NCBI RefSeq assembly: GCF_036320965.1 | Contig: NC_092230.1 | Location: forward strand, 49,142,094-49,206,093 | Source of the DNA: Panulirus ornatus | Lineage: Eukaryota > Arthropoda > Malacostraca > Decapoda > Palinuridae | Direction of reading: 5' to 3' | DNA: 64,000 nt | Shown: positions 36,801 through 44,379 of the stretch, piece after piece | Numbering within the stretch: position 1 is the stretch's first letter | Layout: the number at the start of each line of letters is the position of its first letter | Notes under the pieces: generated by a model | Databases searched by the model: none | What the model was told of the DNA's origin: nothing | What the model saw: the letters and a program-made list of their open reading frames with translations, nothing else | Made by a program: the position numbers and the translations under genes

Positions 36801-37408
36801 ATTCAAAAATTGTAGCGACTTTTTACCATATCCCCTCTCCAAGCCGAGGCCTATACCAGTTTGCCCTTTCGAAGCCAGTTGAGTTTGAGGGAAATAAATC
36901 TAAGTAAGGTGTCACAACACCTTGAAACACTTTGATGACAGGTCCAGTTGCTGCTGCAGCTAAATGGGGGTATTAGCAGATACCAGTATAGGTTTAGGTC
37001 CAAGAACAGTATGCTGCTTTTGTGTTATCACTGATATTTTAACCACCTGTCTTTCAGGTTTTGACTGCAATTGTAAATATAATTGAATTGGATTATAATT
37101 GTGGGTTGCCTTCTATAACTGAACATAAAAATGTTGAAAAATAGCTTTTGTTTAACATGAAACCTTTTACGTGACAGTCTTGTGGGGTAGATGTTGCTCA
37201 CCTTGCGTAATAATACACGCCACTGAGTATGATGCTCAACCAAATGTAATGATAGAATGTCTCCCACCAGAATGTGCCACAACAGCTGCTGTTTGTTCAC
37301 AAGGGACAGGAAGAGATCAAGGAATTACACTGGCATCCACAGGTCCCAGGCCTTCTCCTATCTACAGCTCACTCTGGTTTCAACATATTCAAGACCATCA
37401 GCTGCTGA
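12713..37408 (+). CDS. GRWD1: GRWD1/Rrb1 orthologue, eight coding exons (gene span)
   Basis: Glutamate-rich WD-repeat protein. In the known family (human GRWD1, yeast Rrb1) it acts in the nucleus and nucleolus, binds histones and assists 60S subunit assembly (Rrb1 binds ribosomal protein uL3). Coding exons are 12713-12863, 16850-16986, 20259-20399, 22393-22594, 25288-25459, 33109-33277, 36299-36466 and 37271-37408, totalling 1278 nt, or 425 aa plus stop (human GRWD1 is about 446 aa). An acidic N-terminus (residues 2-25) and a second acidic stretch (about 105-120) precede WD repeats over about 145-420. Landmarks shared with the family are [78 protein letters not shown] and the C-terminal [20 protein letters not shown]. 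All seven introns are GT-AG and the phases match. No frame breaks are seen, so the gene looks functional. Confidence 0.96.
12864..14793 (+). other. GRWD1 intron 1, 5' part
   Basis: No exon, RNA gene or mobile element recognised. AT-rich. Near 14709 and 14773 a short element (ATGAGT-ATAATCAGTT) occurs twice about 64 bp apart. Small open frames here show no recognisable family. Confidence 0.5.
14805..16439 (-). mobile_element. RTE-like LINE copy B, 5'-truncated, in GRWD1 intron 1
   Basis: T-run near 14811-14822, short-form 3'UTR, then one uninterrupted RT frame of 468 codons (15007-16413, minus strand) from [18 protein letters not shown] to VVYRG-stop. It includes [43 protein letters not shown] and [10 protein letters not shown]. 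One Leu codon before FADD is missing compared with other copies (an in-frame 3-bp deletion). The endonuclease and the 5' half are absent. A TSD of up to 11 bp, TTTTAAAAGAA, lies at 14794-14804 and 16440-16450. Its T-rich start overlaps the element's own sequence, so the exact length is uncertain. Antisense to the host gene. Confidence 0.93.
16451..16849 (+). other. GRWD1 intron 1, 3' end
   Basis: No recognisable feature. A short repeat (GTCCTTGGTGTAGTTA and GTCCTTGATGTAGTTA, about 61 bp apart near 16509 and 16556) is the only structure seen. The intron ends CTCATTTAG before exon 2. Confidence 0.5.
16850..16986 (+). CDS. GRWD1: GRWD1 coding exon 2
   Basis: Two bases complete Gly51 across the splice, then residues 52-96 follow: [18 protein letters not shown] ... 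[12 protein letters not shown] ... SIILMK. This matches the family block APCLSFDIV-D-LG-NR ... LYL-AGTQA. Acceptor CATTTAG. Donor GTATTG at 16987 is weak. Much of this exon has no in-frame ATG, so simple ORF calling would miss it. Confidence 0.93.
17219..17271 (+). repeat. ATG/ATA-rich microsatellite
   Basis: Imperfect ATT/AAT/GAT trinucleotide run with five GATs in a row near 17250. Confidence 0.8.
17268..17560 (+). repeat. Degenerate CCTAA / CTAG-rich patch
   Basis: About 290 bp dense in AACCTAA, CCCTAAC, CCTAG, CTTAGG and GTTAGC variants (for example around 17330-17400 and 17420-17480). The composition resembles heavily decayed arthropod telomere-type TTAGG/CCTAA sequence, but no run of perfect units survives. 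Confidence 0.45.
17820..18275 (+). mobile_element. Decayed CR1/L2-like LINE, RT C-terminal part
   Basis: Conceptual translation across frames gives pieces typical of the CR1/L2 tail: a YLKYCVH block near 17850, a region matching the DI-RLEKVQ-R segment, a block near 17990 matching SLEKRR-RGDLI, then KTFDNF, FRTNEGKVLF and [14 protein letters not shown] (about 18215-18255). Many stops and frameshifts are present. Sense relative to GRWD1, in intron 2. Confidence 0.65.
18276..18786 (+). other. GRWD1 intron 2, unassigned
   Basis: No gene, RNA or recognisable repeat seen. Confidence 0.4.
18787..18870 (+). repeat. (GA)n microsatellite
   Basis: About 42 uninterrupted GA units within intron 2. The minus-strand frame of LSLSLS repeats is an artefact of it. 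Confidence 0.98.
18871..19559 (+). other. GRWD1 intron 2, unassigned
   Basis: No coding or repeat structure recognised. Confidence 0.4.
19560..19915 (+). repeat. Two degenerate units of a dispersed ~170-230 bp repeat
   Basis: Two related blocks start near 19562 (TTAACCTTCAACTTTACC) and 19793 (CTTAACCTGGCTTATAAG). They share CTTAACCT, GAAACTTTATAC and CAAAAGAATTGAA-GGT motifs with the tandem units at 52985-53530. Not recognised as a known class. Confidence 0.55.
20259..20399 (+). CDS. GRWD1: GRWD1 coding exon 3
   Basis: Residues 97-143, phase 0 at both ends: [20 protein letters not shown] ... [15 protein letters not shown]. It carries the internal acidic stretch and the family's GG-NR-R block that opens the WD domain. 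Acceptor TGTTACAG, donor GTTAGT at 20400. Confidence 0.94.
20870..21165 (-). mobile_element. Old fragment of the RTE-like LINE 3' region
   Basis: Recognisable, diverged 3'UTR and C-terminal coding sequence of the same LINE family: the TAGTACTAGGAACAGA block, the CACTGAAACTGCAGCTTC block, CAGTCCATTGACAGCATGTC, and the end of the RT frame (AAATCTTTTTCACATCATCC). Many substitutions and no open frame. Intron 3, antisense to the gene. Confidence 0.75.
21600..22040 (+). mobile_element. Possible very old RTE-type LINE 3' fragment
   Basis: Around 21660-21800 the translation resembles the end of RTE-type ORFs ([11 protein letters not shown], then RMRGMHE). Around 21930-21975 the sequence resembles the 3'-end block TTGTTCCTGATG-TAC-TTGCT seen in better-preserved copies. 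Weak. It could be chance similarity. Confidence 0.35.
22393..22594 (+). CDS. GRWD1: GRWD1 coding exon 4
   Basis: Residues 144-210 plus one base: [20 protein letters not shown], then [26 protein letters not shown] and HTMPG across the splice. It encodes the first WD blade and the start of the next. Acceptor TTTCTTAG, donor GTAAAT at 22595. Confidence 0.95.
22595..23835 (+). other. GRWD1 intron 4, 5' part
   Basis: No gene or repeat confidently recognised. A segment near 22990-23040 hints at an RT motif A (KVFDTVH) but is too degraded to call. Confidence 0.35.
23836..24515 (-). mobile_element. Old RTE-like LINE copy C, 3' part
   Basis: Diverged copy of the same family: the 3' hairpin block (AGCAAGGTAGTGCCAGGAAA), the longer 3'UTR form, then the C-terminal RT frame in pieces, including [38 protein letters not shown] and [15 protein letters not shown]. 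Several frameshifts. Intron 4, antisense to GRWD1. Confidence 0.85.
24640..25060 (+). mobile_element. Decayed non-LTR retrotransposon, RT tail of a second family
   Basis: Translation pieces match the RT C-terminal tail of another LINE group: [31 protein letters not shown] and a [11 protein letters not shown] block. Related remnants lie at 34700-35540 (RT core) and 41160-41430 (tail). Frameshifts and stops throughout. Confidence 0.5.
25288..25459 (+). CDS. GRWD1: GRWD1 coding exon 5
   Basis: Two bases complete Gly211, then residues 212-267 and two bases of Ser268 follow: [55 protein letters not shown]. Acceptor TTATTTAG, donor GTATGA at 25460. Confidence 0.95.
25460..25764 (+). other. GRWD1 intron 5, first 300 bp
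   Basis: Nothing recognised. Confidence 0.4.
25765..25962 (-). mobile_element. Old RTE-like LINE 3'UTR fragment D
   Basis: Matches the 3' end of the family: CACCATTTCCGGCATTAGTG, the ATGTGTAATGCATCAAAACC block, the CATGGTTTACC block and CAGTCCATTGACAGCATGTC. It stops where the coding region would begin and abuts the inverted satellite-like monomers. Confidence 0.75.
25963..26726 (-). repeat. ~2.5 inverted, diverged monomers related to the upstream satellite
   Basis: On the minus strand this stretch reads as satellite monomers. Examples on the plus strand are AATACCAAAAATTGCAG-TGATAGTTCAGGG (near 26157) and TACCAAAATTTGCAGGTAAT then AGTTCAGGGA (near 26461), the reverse complements of the CCCTGAACTATTACC and TTTTTGGCATTTTT blocks of the 1-11940 array. 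TGATGCTCTC-GATACC near 26267 mirrors the GGTATCTGAGAGCATTAT block. Repeat spacing is about 303-320 bp. Divergence is far greater than within the main array. Confidence 0.8.
26737..26974 (-). mobile_element. SINE sharing both ends with the RTE-like LINE
   Basis: A 238-bp insert with a 10-bp TSD GAAAATAGGT (26727-26736 and 26975-26984). Read on the minus strand it begins with a near-perfect hairpin (ATCCCTGGGGAT core) and a head of about 150 bp homologous to the 5' end of the full-length LINE at 43399. It ends with CGCTACCTCGCAAATGCGGG and AAATGGCGAATAGT, a variant of the LINE 3' hairpin, followed by an A/T-rich tail. No A/B-box tRNA head was recognised. A second, 5'-shortened copy lies at 45135-45276 and a worn head-like piece at 32485-32615. 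Confidence 0.8.
29808..31469 (-). mobile_element. RTE-like LINE copy F (short 3'UTR subfamily), nested in E
   Basis: T-run at 29808-29828, short 3'UTR, and an intact RT frame from [18 protein letters not shown] to VVYRG-stop (30004 upward). Truncated at its 5' end just after DGIAVEF. Both flanks are pieces of copy E: GTATACTTA before, ATATCTCGC after. E-type sequence elsewhere (63730-63745) reads ACTTATGTATATCTC across this site, so about 4 bp were lost and there is no TSD. Confidence 0.9.
30004..31692 (-). pseudogene. Chimeric 562-codon frame: E endonuclease joined to F RT
   Basis: One open frame crosses the nested junction at about 31469. Its first ~75 residues ([18 protein letters not shown] to [10 protein letters not shown]) come from copy E's endonuclease domain. 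The rest ([12 protein letters not shown] onward) is copy F's RT. The N-terminal half of the endonuclease, the linker and about 300 residues between the domains are missing, so this is an accidental fusion and not a normal polyprotein. RT motifs including [10 protein letters not shown] are intact. Confidence 0.85.
31741..32484 (+). other. GRWD1 intron 5, unassigned
   Basis: No gene or recognised repeat. Contains an A-run near 31892. Confidence 0.4.
32485..32615 (+). mobile_element. Worn SINE/LINE 5'-head fragment
   Basis: Diverged match to the head region at 43430-43530: TGTAGAAGGCAACAAAG, then GGAAGCAGGGAGCTGGAAA and ACTTTCCAAAAGAAGGAA in the same order and spacing. No 3' hairpin follows. 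Sense orientation in intron 5. Confidence 0.6.
32616..33108 (+). other. GRWD1 intron 5, 3' end
   Basis: Nothing recognised. The intron ends GGATCTTTCAG before exon 6. Confidence 0.4.
33109..33277 (+). CDS. GRWD1: GRWD1 coding exon 6
   Basis: One base completes Ser268, then residues 269-324: [56 protein letters not shown]. This is the best-conserved WD blade pair, with two WD dipeptides. Donor GTGAGT at 33278. Confidence 0.97.
33278..34699 (+). other. GRWD1 intron 6, 5' part
   Basis: No coding or repeat feature recognised in this AT-rich stretch. Confidence 0.4.
34700..35540 (+). mobile_element. Decayed LINE reverse-transcriptase core
   Basis: Translation in shifting frames follows the order of a CR1/Jockey-type RT: a LALGP-(D)G-PAIF-K block near 34870, a P-HL-I-K block, a [12 protein letters not shown] block near 35060, and LWRWIQEFV near 35310 (the LGRWI-EFL motif). 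Many stops. Probably the same family as 24640-25060 and 41160-41430. Confidence 0.5.
35541..36298 (+). other. GRWD1 intron 6, 3' part
   Basis: No feature recognised. Confidence 0.4.
36299..36466 (+). CDS. GRWD1: GRWD1 coding exon 7
   Basis: Residues 325-380, phase 0 at both ends: [56 protein letters not shown]. This is the family's hallmark VTSVEWHP...QWDLAVERD blade. Acceptor TTATACAG, donor GTAAGT. Confidence 0.97.
36467..37270 (+). other. GRWD1 intron 7
   Basis: 804 bp without a recognised feature. Ends CTCCCACCAG. Confidence 0.5.
37271..37408 (+). CDS. GRWD1: GRWD1 coding exon 8 and stop
   Basis: Residues 381-425: [45 protein letters not shown], then TGA at 37406-37408. It aligns with the C-terminus of human GRWD1. 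A longer open frame overlaps in another phase but encodes nothing recognisable. Confidence 0.95.
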   Translation, partial: NVPQQLLFVHKGQEEIKELHWHPQVPGLLLSTAHSGFNIFKTISC

Positions 37409-37575
37409 AAGTTAGGCTGGTGTTGATAACAGTCCACGCTTTATGTCATTGTCATGGTTCTTTATAAGTTTTGAACTTTTGTAGAAACTTCAGAAAAAAG
37501 TAAATGGAAAGTTATTTTAACATTTATATGTAACAGCTATAAATATGTTGGTAATAAAGACAGTTATTTAGTAAT
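37409..37575 (+). terminator. GRWD1 3'UTR and polyadenylation signal
   Basis: AATAAA at 37553-37558, about 145 nt after the stop codon, followed by a T-rich stretch. Likely cleavage around 37570-37590. Confidence 0.7.
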
Positions 37576-37699
37576 AAGACAGTTATTTAGTTGTTAATGA
37601 AACTTGAATGAAAAAGAAAGAGAATAGATGTTCTAGAAATAAGATGCATGAGGATGACATTTGGTGTGAGATAGGTTGATTATGTAGTAAAAGACATTA

Positions 37700-38165
37700 T
37701 AAGGGAGATGTGGTAGTAAGTGCAGGATGGTTGAAGAAGCCAACCAAGTTGCAGTGAAATGGTTCAAACATATGGAAAGGGTGAGCAGAGAAAGACTTCC
37801 TAAAAGGCTCTGTGTATTGGAAGTGGAGGAAGCAAGAAGGGAGGAGACTGACAAGGTGGAAGGAGATGTAAAGGAGGCTTTGGGGTATTGTGGTTTGAAC
37901 ATTCTGGTAGATAAACTTTAGCAGTTTGGTAGATGGGGTACAGTATGTTTTCAGTAGGTTGAACCAGGGCACACAAAGCAGTCAATATGAACCATAGAGT
38001 AGCCTGCAAGGATACTTGAAGGCAGTCATTGACTTTAGGACGTTACTTATGGCAGCCAGAAATTAGATATGTGCAAATGAAGCCATTTTGTGTCTGTTAC
38101 TGATGCTACCATGCCAAGATGGGAAAGGCAGGTGGGAAAAACTTCGCTGTGTTATCCTTGATGGA
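37700..38165 (+). mobile_element. Old RTE-like LINE fragment
   Basis: Translation near 37727-37915 matches the RT C-terminal block in diverged form (VKWFKHMERVSRERLPKRL, then ALGYCGLNI). The 3'UTR motifs follow: TTGAACCAGGGCACACAAAG near 37960, then a degraded 3' hairpin block (GATGCTACCATGCC) near 38105. Confidence 0.7.
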
Positions 38166-38264
38166 ACACAGGTGTTAGGGCAAGATGAAATGGTAAGGTA
38201 GGACCTGCTGAGGTGGAACACATATTGCTCACTATCCTCCTATGAGTGCTATATCTAGTTCTAT

Positions 38265-38870
38265 CATGTGTTTCTCTCTTGCCACATCACACAACTTAGG
38301 CATGCTATGCCACATGAGTCTAACAAAGATATGACATGCAACCCTCCCAAGAGTGTCACACTAACCTATGGCACACTACTATTATACATGTTAGATGTCA
38401 AAACCATCAGTTACACACTGTCCTATTACATGTACAGCCACCCACATATCATGCTTAACATATGTCACCAAGCCATTATGCAACCCTCCCACATGTCATA
38501 ACCAACTGTGGCTTGCTACTCTACCACATCAGCCCCAACTGTGGCTTGCTACTCCACCACATCAACTTCAACTGTGGCTTCCAGCCACCCATATGGTATG
38601 CCCAGTTATGAAATGCTACAATCTCGTATGTCACACTCAATTAGAGCATGTAACAAATCACTTGTTACACCCAATGTGTATGCTGCCCTACCACATGTCA
38701 CACCCAACTGACATGCTAACTTCCAAAATGTTTCTCACTCATCTGTGGCATGCTACCCACCTACATGTCACATGTAACTGTGGTATGCTACTTTCCCACG
38801 TCACCAGTCCACAAGGATCACATCCGTGGCATATTTCCCTCCCATATGTCACACCTGGCTTTGGCTTCTT
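38265..38870 (+). repeat. Degenerate ~35-bp minisatellite, first block
   Basis: Repeated ACATGTCACACCCAACTGTG and GTGGCATGCTACCC motifs at about 33-38 bp spacing, with two nearly identical neighbouring units near 38501 and 38533 (AACTGTGGCTTGCTACTC). Confidence 0.85.
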
Positions 38871-39064
38871 AATCTCCTTGCTCCTGTACTTTCTTTAGGA
38901 AACATAAAATGTTAGATTTGTTGCTGGGAAAACATATGATGATGATCACAAGGCAGTATGGCCTGATGTCAATAAGAATTTACGTAGATGCTTCTCAGAA
39001 ATGAGATGGTTTCTGTGAAAATAAAGTGATAAGGTGTCAGGGCAACTAGTCTTATTATCTGGCC
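38871..39064 (+). other. Non-repetitive gap between minisatellite blocks
   Basis: About 190 bp with no repeat units and no recognised feature. Confidence 0.4.
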
Positions 39065-39720
39065 TTAGTCCATGTGACAATCACAGTCACAGGCATCACC
39101 TTATGTGTCGCATCTAAATGTGGCATGCTACCCTTCCATATGTGTCGGACTGAACTGAAATGTTAATATTTCCCCAACTGTTGCAGGGAACAGTGGCATA
39201 CTAACTTCCCATGTGTCGCACCCAGTTGTGGTATGGTACTCTGCCACTTTTGGCACAAAGTTGTGGCACAGTATCCTGCCACATGACACACCTAAGTATG
39301 GCATGCTACCTTTCCACATGTGTCACAACTTACTGTAACATGTTACTTCCCACATTCATCACTCTCACATGGGTTTTGTTACCTTTACTGGAATGTCACA
39401 TCCAACTCTGGGCTGCTACTTGGTAACATGTCTCCCTCCCAAATGTGGAATGCTACTTTCACATGTATATCACAACCAGATGTAGTCTGCCACCATCTCA
39501 TGTCATGCACTTCATACGGCTATGACATGTTACCCAGCACACGCTTGGCTCAAATGTGGCATGCTACCCTCCCATCTGTGTCATTCCAGACTGTGTCATA
39601 TTGCCTTTCTATATTTTACACCTGACTATGACATTCTGCCTTTCCACATATCACACCCAGCTGTGGCATGCTATGCTCCTATGTATGTCACATAGAACTC
39701 TGGTGTGCTACATGAAATGC
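39065..39720 (+). repeat. Degenerate ~35-bp minisatellite, second block
   Basis: Same unit as 38265-38870: GTGGCATGCTACC and TGTGTCGCACC/TATCACACC motifs recurring, more diverged. Confidence 0.85.
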
Positions 39721-40370
39721 TTATTGCAAAGGAAGAGAATGACACTTGTTTCATTTGAGTTTGTATGAGCATTCAACAGTGGAAACTATAGTTTTATTTG
39801 AGAAACAGCAGGAAAATATTAGAAGCAAATTAAGAAAATAAGCAAAGGGTTTTTAACTAACAGAGAGGTAAAAGAAAGAATAATCATGTTTTTTGAGAGG
39901 ACATGAAAGTAAAACAGTACAATTAGAGAACTTTAAAAAAAAGTCCTATATATGGTTTTTCATTGGCCCTTTGACAGACTCAGAAGAATTGAAATAAATT
40001 AAAGAGATTTGTTTATTTAAGTACTGATGAAATTTTACATAGATTAATATCGTGACCAACAGTATTACTCAGCTGAATGAAACGTAATCAATTGTAATAA
40101 TTAGTTGAATGAAATATGCAGTTCCCCATACCAATGTCCTTGTAGTTACATGAACTGTACGTGTTCACTTCTGCCAGCACACACATTCATAGCTCATCAA
40201 TTGGGCAGGGGCTGGATGGGGTTTAGTCAATGTTGATGGTTGATCGCATGGAGGTTAATCACTACATTTTTTATCCACATCTAGTATATGTATAGCACTA
40301 TTTTTCCCTTTGAACTTCATATTCTTGAGTGGAATAGTGCTGAGAGAGTAGTGTTGTGTTGAATTATTTT
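39721..40370. other. Unassigned intergenic sequence
   Basis: Nothing recognised apart from short A- and T-runs. Confidence 0.4.
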
Positions 40371-40371
40371 T

Positions 40372-40806
40372 TAGTTATTTTATTTATTTATTTTATTTTG
40401 CTTTGTCACTGTCTCCCGCGTTAGCGAGGTAGCGCAAGGAAACAGATGAAAGAATGGCCCAACCTACCCATATACACATGTATATACATACACGTCCACA
40501 CAGGCAAATATACATACCTATACATCTCAATGCACACATATATATACACACACACAGACATATACATATATACACATGTACATAATTCATACTGTCTGCC
40601 TTTATTCGTTCCCATCGCCACCTCGCCACACATGGAATAACATCCCCCTTTCCCCTCGTGTGTGCGAGGTAGCGCTAGGAAAAGACAACAAAGGCCCCAT
40701 TCGTTCACACTCAGTCTCTAGCTGTCATGTAATAATGCACCGAAACCGCAGCTCCCTTTCCACATCCAGGCCCCACAGAACTTTCCATGGTTTACCCCAC
40801 ACGCTT
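40372..40806 (-). mobile_element. RTE-like LINE 3'UTR-only copy (long 3'UTR subfamily)
   Basis: (TTTA)n tail, 3' hairpin GTCTCCCGCGTTAGCGAGGT, the TA/CA-rich middle and the block ending CCATGGTTTACCCCACACGC. Truncated before the coding region. A very short insertion of the subfamily represented by copies E and H. Confidence 0.9.
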
Positions 40807-40997
40807 ACCTGTATATATATTTTTTTTCTTTCTTTTTATGTGCTGAGCAGAAAATGTAAAAGTAAATAATATATGAATTTTTGTTTCTTTCTATATATGT
40901 TTTGAGAAGAAATGGAGGTAAAATAAGTGTATGGCCTTTCCATCATTTTGAGTTTATGATCATAGTCCAGCTCATCTCCTAAAGTAATAGAATATCC

Positions 40998-41165
40998 CTG
41001 GTCTAGAGCATATTGATTATCATAGGAGATTGATGGTCTGGAGCAAATTAATCATCATGAGAGACTGATGGTTTGGAGCTTATTATTGGGAACCTGATGG
41101 TCTGAAGCATATTAATTATCATGGGACACTGATGGTCTGGAGCATGTTAAATATCATGGGGGACT
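40998..41165 (+). repeat. Short ~36-bp tandem repeat, about 5 units
   Basis: GATGGTCTGGAGCATATTAA followed by TTATCATGGGA recurs near 41000, 41032, 41068, 41097 and 41131. Confidence 0.85.
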
Positions 41166-41430
41166 GAAAGAGGAAAAATGCATGATAATCAGTGCATGAC
41201 AACAAACTGAAGGCATCAAGAATAATACTCTCGATCTGAAAGCTTCTGAGCAAGCAAGATGCAGAGCTATTAAGCAAGCAGTAATACCTGGAAATATACC
41301 ATAAAGATACTGTATATAATAGTCCAGCAAAACATTGGAAAGATTATTCTGTGTAATAACAGAAGGTATAAGAAACATCCATGGAACAACTAGAATAAGA
41401 TTTAAAAGAAAACCTAGATAATGACATCAA
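41160..41430 (+). mobile_element. Decayed LINE RT tail, second family
   Basis: Pieces LKEEKCMIISA, QQTEGIKNNTLDLKASEQAR, CRAIKQAVIPGNIP and FCVITEGIRNI in order match the RRRERY-II-AWQ-EG...LKAS tail also seen at 24640-25060. Stops present. Confidence 0.55.
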
Positions 41431-41589
41431 TCCATGGTGAACCTTGGATTGACAAGTAATGTATGTGGCAGTGGAGAGAGATTATGTTAATCAATCGAGA
41501 TGTGGTAAGTGCTATGTGCTAACTATGAATTTTTAGGAAAATCTCATCATGGATGGGTCCTCAAGTAGGTAAGTAGACCACATTTGTCA

Positions 41590-42368
41590 CACCCAACTTT
41601 GACTCTTCATTCCCTTGCTGTTTTATCTTCATGTTTATATATTTCCCCATTTATATCTATTTGTACCAACTTCTTTTATTTTGGGTGTTGTGTTTTAAGA
41701 TTTTCATTTTCGTTTTCACTTTGTGCATCTTTCGTTTGCCTATCTATTTGCTTCCTAGATTTTATGCCTTTCGAATCAACATTCATCCATAGGTGCTATT
41801 TATTTGCTTCTTCAGTTTTCACCTTTTTCCTTCAGTAAAGAGCTCTTAGTTTTTTATTAGCTGTTTCTCTTTTGATATTAGTGAAATGCTGTATTGTGAT
41901 ATTTTATTTTTATTTCTCTTTTACGGTATTTTCTATGGCTTCTAGATAGCTTATTGATGAAATTTCATCCACTTTATAATATGTTTTCTCGCACTTTTTA
42001 CTATTTCTTGTCAGATGTTTAAAGTTTCATTTCAGTATCCTAATTTTATGGTCTGAAAGGTCAAAGATTTTTTTATTCTTCACTTATCTGCATTCCTATA
42101 TGTATATCGTACATTTTGTCGTTAACTAGAATATAATCTAATGTGTTATTGTTTCTACCTCATTTATACTCACTTATACAATTTGGATTGTTATGTAACA
42201 GTTTTAATTTGTACTTCTCCATCCATGCTAATACTATCTGACCATTACTATTAATCTGCTGTGTACCTATAAAGCCAACATGTCCATTGAAATCTTCTAA
42301 GATTAACAGTGGTTCATCTTTTATATTCTCAATATATGTTTCTGTCTCCTCATTCTCCCGTTTCTTTC
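41590..42368 (-). mobile_element. Endonuclease domain remnant of a third LINE family
   Basis: Minus-strand translation gives an APE-type endonuclease: PLLILEDFNGHVGFIGTQQ (about 42300), LDYILVNDKMYD (about 42130) and FDLSDHKI (about 42060, the conserved SDH). Downstream is a Lys/Glu-rich linker (MNVDSKGIKSRKQIDRQTKD near 41780, EIYKHEDKTARE near 41620). Several stops. Abuts RTE-like fragment G. Confidence 0.7.
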
Positions 42369-42372
42369 TGTA

Positions 42373-42866
42373 TTGAATGGAGAAAAATTGGAAGAAGTGA
42401 AGTGTTTTAGATATCTGGAAGTGGGCTTAGCAGTGAAGGGAACCATGGAAGCAGAAGTGAGTCACAGGGTGGGGGAGGAGGCAAAGATTCTGGGAGTAAT
42501 GAAGAATGTGTGGAAGGAGAGAATGTTTTCTTGGAGAGCAAGAATGGGCATGTTTGAAAGATTAGTAGTTCCAACACTGTTATATGGTTGCGAGGCATGG
42601 GCTATAGATAGGGTTTTACAGGGGGTTGATGTAATGGAAATGAAATGTTTGAGGACAATATGTGGTGTGAGGTTGTTTGATTAAATAATGAAAGGGTAAG
42701 AGAGATGTGTGGAAATGAAAAGAGTGTGGTTGAGAGAGCAGAAGAGGGTGTGTTGAAATGGTTTGGGCATATGGAAAGAATGAGTGAGGAAAGATTGACA
42801 AAGAGGATATATGTGTCAGAGATGGAGGGATCAAGAAGCGTAAGACCAAATTGGAGATTATCTATC
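42373..42866 (+). mobile_element. RTE-like LINE fragment G
   Basis: C-terminal RT frame in two pieces: 42373-42684 ([45 protein letters not shown]) and 42705-42866 ([32 protein letters not shown]). A frameshift lies between. Both ends are lost. It stops abruptly at the PNWR block with no 3'UTR. Confidence 0.85.
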
Positions 42867-43387
42867 TGTATTGTTATTTGTGTATCTCCCTTGCACCTTT
42901 CTTTGTCACAAACTGTCCTGAGTTTTGTCTCGGTTTATTACTTTATTTTTTCCAAATTATGTCTTCCACCTTCCCTACTTCTTTCTGCTAGTTCTTTTCT
43001 AAGCTTTATGTATATATTTTTTTTCATATCTGGCATTATTTCTGTCCTCTTTTATCTCATGTTTTGGATTATCTCTTAGCTTTTTAGCTTGCTTTAGTTA
43101 TTATACCCATTTTTCTTTACCTCTAATATTATACTTGCTGGTCTGATGTTATTGTTTACCTTTCTGCCCAATCTAATCTCTTTTCCTATGTTGTAATTTT
43201 CCACACCCATTGTAGCTCTATAATCCCACACCTTTAGTAGCTCATTTCCCCTGGGCCTCTCAGCTTATGTACCTTATCCAATAAAACATTGTTATTATTG
43301 GCAAACATGTTTTTCTGCCCCTCTCAGTAACACTACTTCATTTTCAAACTACCCCTGCTAAACTAGTGACAAATAATTAATGTTTGT
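42867..43387. other. Unassigned sequence between LINE pieces
   Basis: T-rich. No confident feature. The minus strand may be part of the same old LINE as 41590-42368, but I cannot show it. Confidence 0.35.
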
Positions 43388-43545
43388 TATTTGAAGTTAT
43401 CCCTGGGGATAGGAGAGAAAGAATACTTCCCATGCATTCCTCACGTGTCGTAGAAGGCGACTAAAGGGGATGGGAGCGGGGGGCCAGAAACCCTCCCCTC
43501 CTTGTATTTTAACTTTCTAAAAGGGGAAACAGAAGAAGGAGTCAC

Positions 43546-44379
43546 GTGAGGAGTGCTCATCCTCCTCGAAGGCTCAGATTGGGGTGTCTAAATGTGTGTG
43601 GATGTAACCAAGATGAGAAAAAAGGAGAGATAGGTAGTATGTTTGAGGAAAGGAACCTGGATGTTTTGGCTCTGAGTGAAACAAAGCTCAAGGGTAAAGG
43701 GGAAGAGTGGTTTGGGAATGTCTTGGGAGTAAAGTCAGGGGTTAGTGAGAGGACAAGAGCAAGGGAGGGAGTAGCACTACTCCTGAATCAGGAGTTGTGG
43801 GAGTATGTGATAGAGTGTAAGAAAGTAAATTCTAGATTGATATGGGTAAAACTGAAAGTTGATGGAGAGAGATGGGTGATTATTGGTGCATATGCACCTG
43901 GGCATGAGAAGAAAGATCATGAGAGGCAAGTGTTTTGGGAGCAGCTGAATGAGTGTGTTAGTGGTTTTGATGCACAAGACCGGGTTATAGTGATGGGTGA
44001 TTTGAGTGCAAAGGTGAGTAGTAATGTGGCAGTTGAGGGAATAATTGGTATACATGGAGTGTTCAGTGTTGTAAATGGAAATGGTGAAGAGCTTGTAGAT
44101 TTATGTGCTGAAAAAGGACTGGTGATTGGGAATACCTGGTTTAAAAAGCGAGATATACATAACTACACGTATGAAAGTAGGAGAGATGGCCAGAGAGCGT
44201 TATTGGATTACGTGTTAATTGATAGACGCACGAAAGAGAGACTTTTGAATGTTAATGTGCTTAGAGATGCAACTGGAGGGATGTCTGATCATTATCTTGT
44301 GGAGGCAAAGGTGAAGATTTGTGGGGGTTTTCAGAAAAGAAGAGAGAATGTTGGGGTGAAGAGTGGTGAGAGTAAGTGA
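43546..44379 (+). pseudogene. LINE H endonuclease domain frame
   Basis: 277-codon open segment covering the whole APE domain. Motifs in order: LSETKLKGKGEEW, WVKLKVDGERWVIIGAYAPG, VMGDLSAKVS (DxN-type block with N changed to S), ALLDYVLIDRRTKERL and [13 protein letters not shown] (SDH catalytic block). The consensus at the DL-AKV site in the related copy E is DLNAKV, so copy H carries an Asn-to-Ser change at a usually conserved catalytic-site residue. A frameshift at the end separates it from the RT part. Confidence 0.85.

Noticed and set aside
37171..37467. 98-codon plus-strand frame over GRWD1 exon 8
   Set aside because: It is in the wrong phase. The in-phase exon 37271-37408 matches the GRWD1 C-terminus and the phase of exon 7.
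42867..43387. Continuation of the 41590-42368 LINE on the far side of fragment G
   Set aside because: Some Lys-rich minus-strand words look LINE-like, but I could not find ordered motifs.
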